Shown piece by piece: positions 60,070 to 64,000 of a stretch of 64,000 nt of DNA. This DNA comes from an uncultured Prevotella sp. (lineage in GTDB: Bacteria; Bacteroidota; Bacteroidia; Bacteroidales; Bacteroidaceae). A program made the translations under genes and the position numbers. Location of the stretch: the NCBI GenBank assembly GCA_946402275.1, contig CAMIVY010000001.1, forward strand, positions 186,001 to 250,000. The letters are read 5' to 3'. Under the pieces are notes generated by a model. It saw only the letters and a program-made list of their open reading frames with translations. It made no database searches and was not told the DNA's origin. Each line of letters opens with the position of its first letter. The stretch's first letter is position 1.

Positions 60070-60120
60070 ATCGTTGTTGTTTTATTGTTCGTTATTATCT
60101 CGAGTGAGGGAATATAGGAT

Positions 60121-60148
60121 AGGTGAAAGGTGAGAGGTGACAGGTTAT
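60121..60148. repeat. AGGTGAA heptads
   Basis: AGGTGAA, AGGTGAG, AGGTGAC and AGGTTAT lie between the Panacea gene and R3. Confidence 0.75.
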
Positions 60149-60191
60149 TTCTTGTCTGGATTCTCCATTCTGATAAAAGGTTGGCTTGAGG

Positions 60192-60342
60192 TGGTGAACT
60201 ACGTATAAGGTATTTCTATCCCTTGTCCGGTTTCTCATGGAATCGGACAAGTATAGGTTAACCTAAAAGGGTATAGTTCAGCATATTACCACCTCTACAC
60301 GAGGGCTTTTAACCCGTAGATTTCCTGGAATAGAGCGCTATA
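60192..60342 (-). ncRNA. Structured RNA R3, copy 2 (leader or sRNA)
   Basis: This is the second copy of the element at 37331-37483, about 95 percent identical by eye, with the pairing segments kept and changes mainly in loops and at the GTATWAGG spacer. It lies between the ugd stop and the Panacea start and has its own promoter pointing leftwards. It could be an independent small RNA, a leader with a regulatory fold, or a mobile element carried with the adjacent repeats. Confidence 0.6.
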
Positions 60343-60348
60343 CGAGTA

Positions 60349-60380
60349 CAAATGTAGTGAAATTATTTGGAATGTACAAA
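60349..60380 (-). promoter_or_regulatory. Promoter of structured RNA R3, copy 2
   Basis: On the minus strand TTTG (60380-60377), 20 nt, then TACATTTG (60356-60349). Both boxes and spacing agree with copy 1. Confidence 0.75.
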
Positions 60381-60430
60381 TAAATATGAAAATATTATAA
60401 TATTTTATTATAAAGGAATTTTGAACACAA

Positions 60431-61744
60431 TCACTGTTCACCGATGCGGGTGTAGGTGAAGCCGAGGGATTCGAGCTCCTGGCGGTCGTAGATGTTACGG
60501 CCATCGACGACGACATGGCCGGTCATGACCTTCTTGATGACATTCCACGAGGGGAGGCGGAACTGGCGCCACTCGGTCATGAGGGCGAAGACGTCGGCAC
60601 CATCTGCGGCATCGTACATATTCTTACAATAGGTGACGCTGTCGCCAATGCGACGCTTGCACTCGTCCATGGCGATAGGGTCGAAGACGCGCACGGTGGC
60701 GCCATCCTTCAGCAGGCGGTCGATGACTACCAGGGCGGGAGCTTCGCGCATGTCGTCGGTCTCGGGCTTGAAGGACAGGCCGAGAATGGCAATGGTCTTG
60801 CCCTTGACACTACCCATGGCTTTGATGATCTTATCATAGACGATGTGCTTCTGTTTCTCGTTGACACGCTCGACGGCCTCGATGACCTCCATGTGGTAGC
60901 CGTTGTCCAGACCGGTGTGTACCAGTGCCTTGACATCCTTGGGGAAGCAGCTGCCGCCATAGCCACAACCTGCGTAGAGGAACTTGCTGCCGATACGTGC
61001 GTCGGTACCGATGCCCTTGCGGACGCTATCAACGTTAGCCCCTACCCGCTCGCAGAGGTTGGCGATATCGTTCATGAACGAGATACGGGTGGCAAGCATG
61101 GCATTGGCGGCATACTTGGTCATCTCGGCAGAGGGGATGTCCATGAAGATGACGCGGAAGTTGTTGATGAGGAACGGCTTATAGAGGCGGGTCATCACCT
61201 CACGGGCCTTCTCGCTCTCAGTACCTACGACGACACGGTCGGGGGACATGAAGTCCTTGATGGCGGCACCCTCCTTGAGGAATTCGGGGTTGCTGGCGAC
61301 ATCGAAGGGAACGCTGACACCACGCTTGTCGAGCTCCTCCTGGATGGCGGCCTTGACCTTCTTGGCGGTGCCTACAGGAACGGTAGATTTGGTGACGAGG
61401 ATGGTGTATTTGTGGATGTTCTGTCCGAACTGTCGGGCGACAGCCAGCACGTACTTCAGGTCGGCAGAGCCGTCTTCATCGGGTGGTGTACCCACTGCGG
61501 AGAATACCACCTCGACATCGTCGAGCACCTCGGTGAGGTCGGTGGTGAACTGCAGACGGCCGTACTCCACATTGCGCTTGACGAGCTCCTCGAGTCCAGG
61601 CTCATAGATGGGCATGATGCCATCCTTCAGTTTCTGAATCTTCTGTGCATCGACATCTACACAGGTCACATGTGCTCCCATCTCTGCGAAGCACGTTCCA
61701 CTCACCAGGCCCACATAGCCCGTTCCTACGATTGCGATATTCAT
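60431..61744 (-). CDS. ugd: UDP-glucose 6-dehydrogenase
   Basis: The 437-residue protein has GTGYVGLVSGTCFAEMG for NAD, VGTPPDEDGSADLKYVL, NPEFLKEGAAIKDF, and the catalytic GYGGSCFPKDVKALV with the active Cys. It oxidises UDP-glucose to UDP-glucuronate for capsule or exopolysaccharide. The start follows 66 nt of heptad repeats after the Wzz gene. Its G+C-rich codon use differs from the A+T-rich cluster at 5-28 kb, consistent with a more conserved part of the locus. Confidence 0.93.
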   Translation of the reverse strand: MNIAIVGTGYVGLVSGTCFAEMGAHVTCVDVDAQKIQKLKDGIMPIYEPGLEELVKRNVEYGRLQFTTDLTEVLDDVEVVFSAVGTPPDEDGSADLKYVLAVARQFGQNIHKYTILVTKSTVPVGTAKKVKAAIQEELDKRGVSVPFDVASNPEFLKEGAAIKDFMSPDRVVVGTESEKAREVMTRLYKPFLINNFRVIFMDIPSAEMTKYAANAMLATRISFMNDIANLCERVGANVDSVRKGIGTDARIGSKFLYAGCGYGGSCFPKDVKALVHTGLDNGYHMEVIEAVERVNEKQKHIVYDKIIKAMGSVKGKTIAILGLSFKPETDDMREAPALVVIDRLLKDGATVRVFDPIAMDECKRRIGDSVTYCKNMYDAADGADVFALMTEWRQFRLPSWNVIKKVMTGHVVVDGRNIYDRQELESLGFTYTRIGEQ

Positions 61745-61756
61745 GGAAAATTAAAT

Positions 61757-61809
61757 AAACAATAAACAATAAACAATAACCATTAAACAGTAAACAGTAA
61801 ACAGTAAAC
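61757..61809. repeat. AAACAAT/AAACAGT heptad array
   Basis: AAACAAT three times, AACCATT, then AAACAGT three times, ending at the stop of the Wzz-type gene. Confidence 0.85.
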
Positions 61810-62940
61810 TTAACTCAGTCCCAGGAGGGGTTTCAGGTCGTCCTCCTTATATAATATAAAGGCGGTAGTGCCCAGGAAGGCGAGGAAGAGGAAGATGAGG
61901 CACATCTGGGCGCGCTTGGGACCTTCCTTCTTTACGGGGACGGTAGCGCTCTGCAGGGTGGTGAAGGCGGGGGTTTCCTGCTGTACCTTGGCCTCTGCAG
62001 CCAGCATCTGGGCAGCTACCTGCTGGTAGGCATTGTACTGCAGCTGCATCTCGTTCTCCAGGTCGGTCTGTTTCTGACGGACGGTCTGCAGAATGATGTC
62101 CTGGTTGGCGTCCATGAACTCGGCATACTTCTGACGGGCCTTCTCGTAACGGGCCTTGGTCTCTTTGTAGATCTTCTTGTTATACTCCAGATCGACACGG
62201 GCCTTGGAGGTGCGATAGTCGGTGATAAACTTCTGCAGGCGGGTCTTGACCGTATCTGCCATGGTGGCACAGATAACGGGATTCTGGTCGGTGACGCTGA
62301 TGGTGATGACCATGGTCTTCTTATCGACATCGCATACCACCTTCTTGTTCAATGCTTTCACTACTTCTGCCTGCTTCTTGGTCAAGCGGAAGGGGTCAAG
62401 CTTCTTGACTTCAGGTTCCTTATCGGAAAAGAGGGAAATGAGCTTGAAAGGAGCAGTGAGGATATAACTCCACCAAGGAGCTTTCTGCTCGTTCTCCAGA
62501 TAGTCGTAGTACGACATGGTGCGGTCGGCCTCGCCATCTTCTTTATCACCCTCAATGGTGACGGGCACCGGGAAGAGAGAGGTCTTGAAGTCGGTACTGT
62601 TGACCAAGTCGGGATACAGGGTTGGGAACAGGGCCTCTGTGCCCATACCACCCGAAGCTGTTCCCAGATTAACACCAAAACTGCTGGCTAGACTCAAGAG
62701 TCCAGACTTACTAGAAGTGCTGCTGGACATTTCAGGACTCAGCATCACCGTACAATTATAATAGTTGGGAATGCTCAACGCAAGAATAGCTGCCACCACG
62801 AAGGTGATAGGGAGCACCTTGTAATACAGGCGCTTGTGCTTCAGCAGGTCCTTAAATATCTTACCGAAATCGATAGCGCTCTCCTCCTCTTCTTTAACGG
62901 ATTGTCCGGAAGGAATGGATTTATTGAATTCTTCGTTCAT
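61810..62940 (-). CDS. Wzz-type polysaccharide co-polymerase
   Basis: The 376-residue protein has two membrane helices (VLPITFVVAAILALSIP near 42 and AQMCLIFLFLAFLGTTAFIL near 345) and a long periplasmic coiled-coil part, the layout of Wzz/chain-length determinants. There is no C-terminal tyrosine kinase domain, so it is a Wzz rather than a full Wzc. It sets polymer length together with Wzy and the outer-membrane exporter. It lies 20 nt below the Wza-like gene. Confidence 0.88.
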   Translation of the reverse strand: MNEEFNKSIPSGQSVKEEEESAIDFGKIFKDLLKHKRLYYKVLPITFVVAAILALSIPNYYNCTVMLSPEMSSSTSSKSGLLSLASSFGVNLGTASGGMGTEALFPTLYPDLVNSTDFKTSLFPVPVTIEGDKEDGEADRTMSYYDYLENEQKAPWWSYILTAPFKLISLFSDKEPEVKKLDPFRLTKKQAEVVKALNKKVVCDVDKKTMVITISVTDQNPVICATMADTVKTRLQKFITDYRTSKARVDLEYNKKIYKETKARYEKARQKYAEFMDANQDIILQTVRQKQTDLENEMQLQYNAYQQVAAQMLAAEAKVQQETPAFTTLQSATVPVKKEGPKRAQMCLIFLFLAFLGTTAFILYKEDDLKPLLGLS

Positions 62941-62960
62941 AAGTATGCTCTTTTATGATG

Positions 62961-64000
62961 TTACTTTTTGGCAATAGTAGCTATCGCGGCAACCATTGCT
63001 GCCATACTTGTCAAACCGGTAAAGGCACCCGTCCAAGCGGCAAGATTCCAAGGCTGCCTGCGCTTCTTGCTGACCACGACAATCTCACAGCCAGGCTCTG
63101 GCTTGGCGCCTTTCTTGCAAAGGGAGGCCTTGCCATTCTGATAGACAATGAAAGTCTTGGACTTCTTGGCACGATGACCAAAGCCACCGGCTTCATTCAC
63201 ATAGTATTTCCAGTTCTTACCCTTCTCGTAGAATACGGTGTTGGGGAACATGACGTCACCCGAAACACGAACAATGGGATTATACTCAGGGACAAAGATA
63301 CGGTCGCCCTCACGAAGAAGGATATCCGCATCGCTGCCTGGATTGTTAACCGCTTTCTCCAAATCAATATATACGGGATAGTTGTTGCTGAGGTCCAACT
63401 TGTTAAAGGATACAGAGTCGCCCTTCTCAGTCAAGATGTCACGTACTGCCTTCATGGTTGCCTGCATGCGGACACGCTCCTCATCATTCATCTTACGTAA
63501 CATGGTAGCTCCACGAAGATAGGCATACTGGGTGAGACCACCTGCCATCGCAATCGCATCGCTCAGACGGGTGGCTTTGCGCTCCAGTGCCACAGTGCCT
63601 TCCCAGTTGACCTCACCATTGACCGTAACCAGACGAGCCTGGTTGAAAACAGGACTGCTATAGATGGTGACATGGTCGTAGGGCTCCAGCAAGAAGGAAC
63701 GATCACTACCTACCGTCAGTCCGTCTTTCAGGTCAAAGTGATACTTCTTGGCATACTGGTCGGTCTTCTTGGTGGCATACGGGTCGCGCAGTACACGGCT
63801 CACCTCCACACGCATGAGTGATGCCTGGTCGCGCAGACCACCTGCCATGACAATGAGGTCCTCAATGGTGGTGTTGTCAGAATATTCGTAAGTACCGGGA
63901 CTCATGACCTGACCGGAAATGGTGAAGGTACGCTCCTGACGGAGGTCTTCCTGGGTCATGACAAAGAGCACGTCCTCATTGCGCAGGGGAACATCGGCAG
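62961..64000 (-). CDS. Wza-like polysaccharide export protein (SLBB domains), 5' end outside window
   Basis: The frame is open to the window edge, so the N-terminus (signal peptide and Poly_export domain) is missing. The visible part has repeated SLBB-type units: TFTISGQVMSPGTYEYSDN, VTVNGEVNWEGTVAL, and VRVSGDVMFPNTVFYEKG, each followed by DLIVMAGGL or similar. A C-terminal membrane helix follows (TGLTSMAAMVAAIATI). It forms the outer-membrane exit for the polysaccharide. It heads the visible export block with the Wzz-type protein and Ugd. Confidence 0.9.
   Translation of the reverse strand, partial: ADVPLRNEDVLFVMTQEDLRQERTFTISGQVMSPGTYEYSDNTTIEDLIVMAGGLRDQASLMRVEVSRVLRDPYATKKTDQYAKKYHFDLKDGLTVGSDRSFLLEPYDHVTIYSSPVFNQARLVTVNGEVNWEGTVALERKATRLSDAIAMAGGLTQYAYLRGATMLRKMNDEERVRMQATMKAVRDILTEKGDSVSFNKLDLSNNYPVYIDLEKAVNNPGSDADILLREGDRIFVPEYNPIVRVSGDVMFPNTVFYEKGKNWKYYVNEAGGFGHRAKKSKTFIVYQNGKASLCKKGAKPEPGCEIVVVSKKRRQPWNLAAWTGAFTGLTSMAAMVAAIATIAKK

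Noticed and set aside
60515..61765. A 416-codon open frame on the plus strand across ugd
   Set aside because: It is antisense to an unambiguous UDP-glucose dehydrogenase gene, and the product is low complexity and matches no fold; a G+C-rich antisense artefact.
1..64000. UpxY/UpxZ-type regulators and invertible promoters of Bacteroides capsule loci
   Set aside because: No NusG-like gene, invertase gene or clear inverted-repeat-bounded promoter was found in the window.

Overview
This window looks like a Bacteroidota chromosome, most likely a Bacteroidales member near Prevotella or Bacteroides; genus is inference. The evidence is promoters of the TTTG-N19-21-TAnnTTTG type, GxxExxY and smalltalk proteins, a lipoprotein with a Bacteroidota-like leader, and the polysaccharide gene content. 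Almost everything is read leftwards (minus strand); the main exceptions are two small plus-strand cassettes.

Layout. (1) 1-2437: the 3' part of a STAND-like P-loop ATPase gene, preceded by a small partner that shares its N-terminal motif. (2) 2625-4943: cassette A, with an M15-type peptidase, a MAQIKQ protein, a GxxExxY protein (minus strand), a smalltalk-type small protein and a 99-residue protein. (3) 5157-32828: a capsule/exopolysaccharide cluster. It makes GDP-L-fucose (Gmd, Fcl), UDP-ManNAcA (WecB, WecC), a probable CDP-pentitol (Rpe-like, dehydrogenase, cytidylyltransferase, TagF-like transferase) and GDP-D-glycero-D-manno-heptose (GmhA, HddA, fused HddC-GmhB). It also encodes Wzx, Wzy, three GT4-like glycosyltransferases, a PglC-like initiating transferase, an ATP-grasp/PLP-decarboxylase/SDR group and O-acetylation genes. 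Two of the latter, an acyltransferase and an SGNH hydrolase, carry poly-G tracts that are out of frame here, so they are probably phase variable. (4) 33044-36243: a tightly overlapping five-gene operon that looks like a defence system. (5) 36244-38129: about 1.9 kb of non-coding repeats, a RAYT transposase remnant and a promoter-driven structured RNA. (6) 38130-48202: a PfkB kinase, an AbiE toxin-antitoxin pair and a five-gene operon combining a SIS-HAD fusion, a phosphoribosyltransferase-like protein and an Orc/Cdc6-like ATPase. (7) 48538-51290: cassette B, a diverged second copy of cassette A whose GxxExxY gene is nevertheless identical, and is flanked by two inverted cloverleaf-forming elements. 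(8) 51316-60069: STAS/HATPase pair, AbiH, a TPR membrane protein, a PIN/ImmA pair, a four-helix-bundle protein and a Panacea/RelE-like pair. (9) 60192-60413: second copy of the structured RNA. (10) 60431-64000: ugd, a Wzz-type co-polymerase and a Wza/SLBB export protein, the conserved export end of a polysaccharide locus.

The most notable signals are the cloverleaf elements around GxxExxY, the PRTase/Orc-like/SIS-HAD operon, the 33-36 kb defence-like operon, the two poly-G switches on O-acetylation genes, the duplicated structured RNA, and 7-nt-period repeats of different sequence at many gene junctions. All assignments come from reading the sequence; no database search was run.
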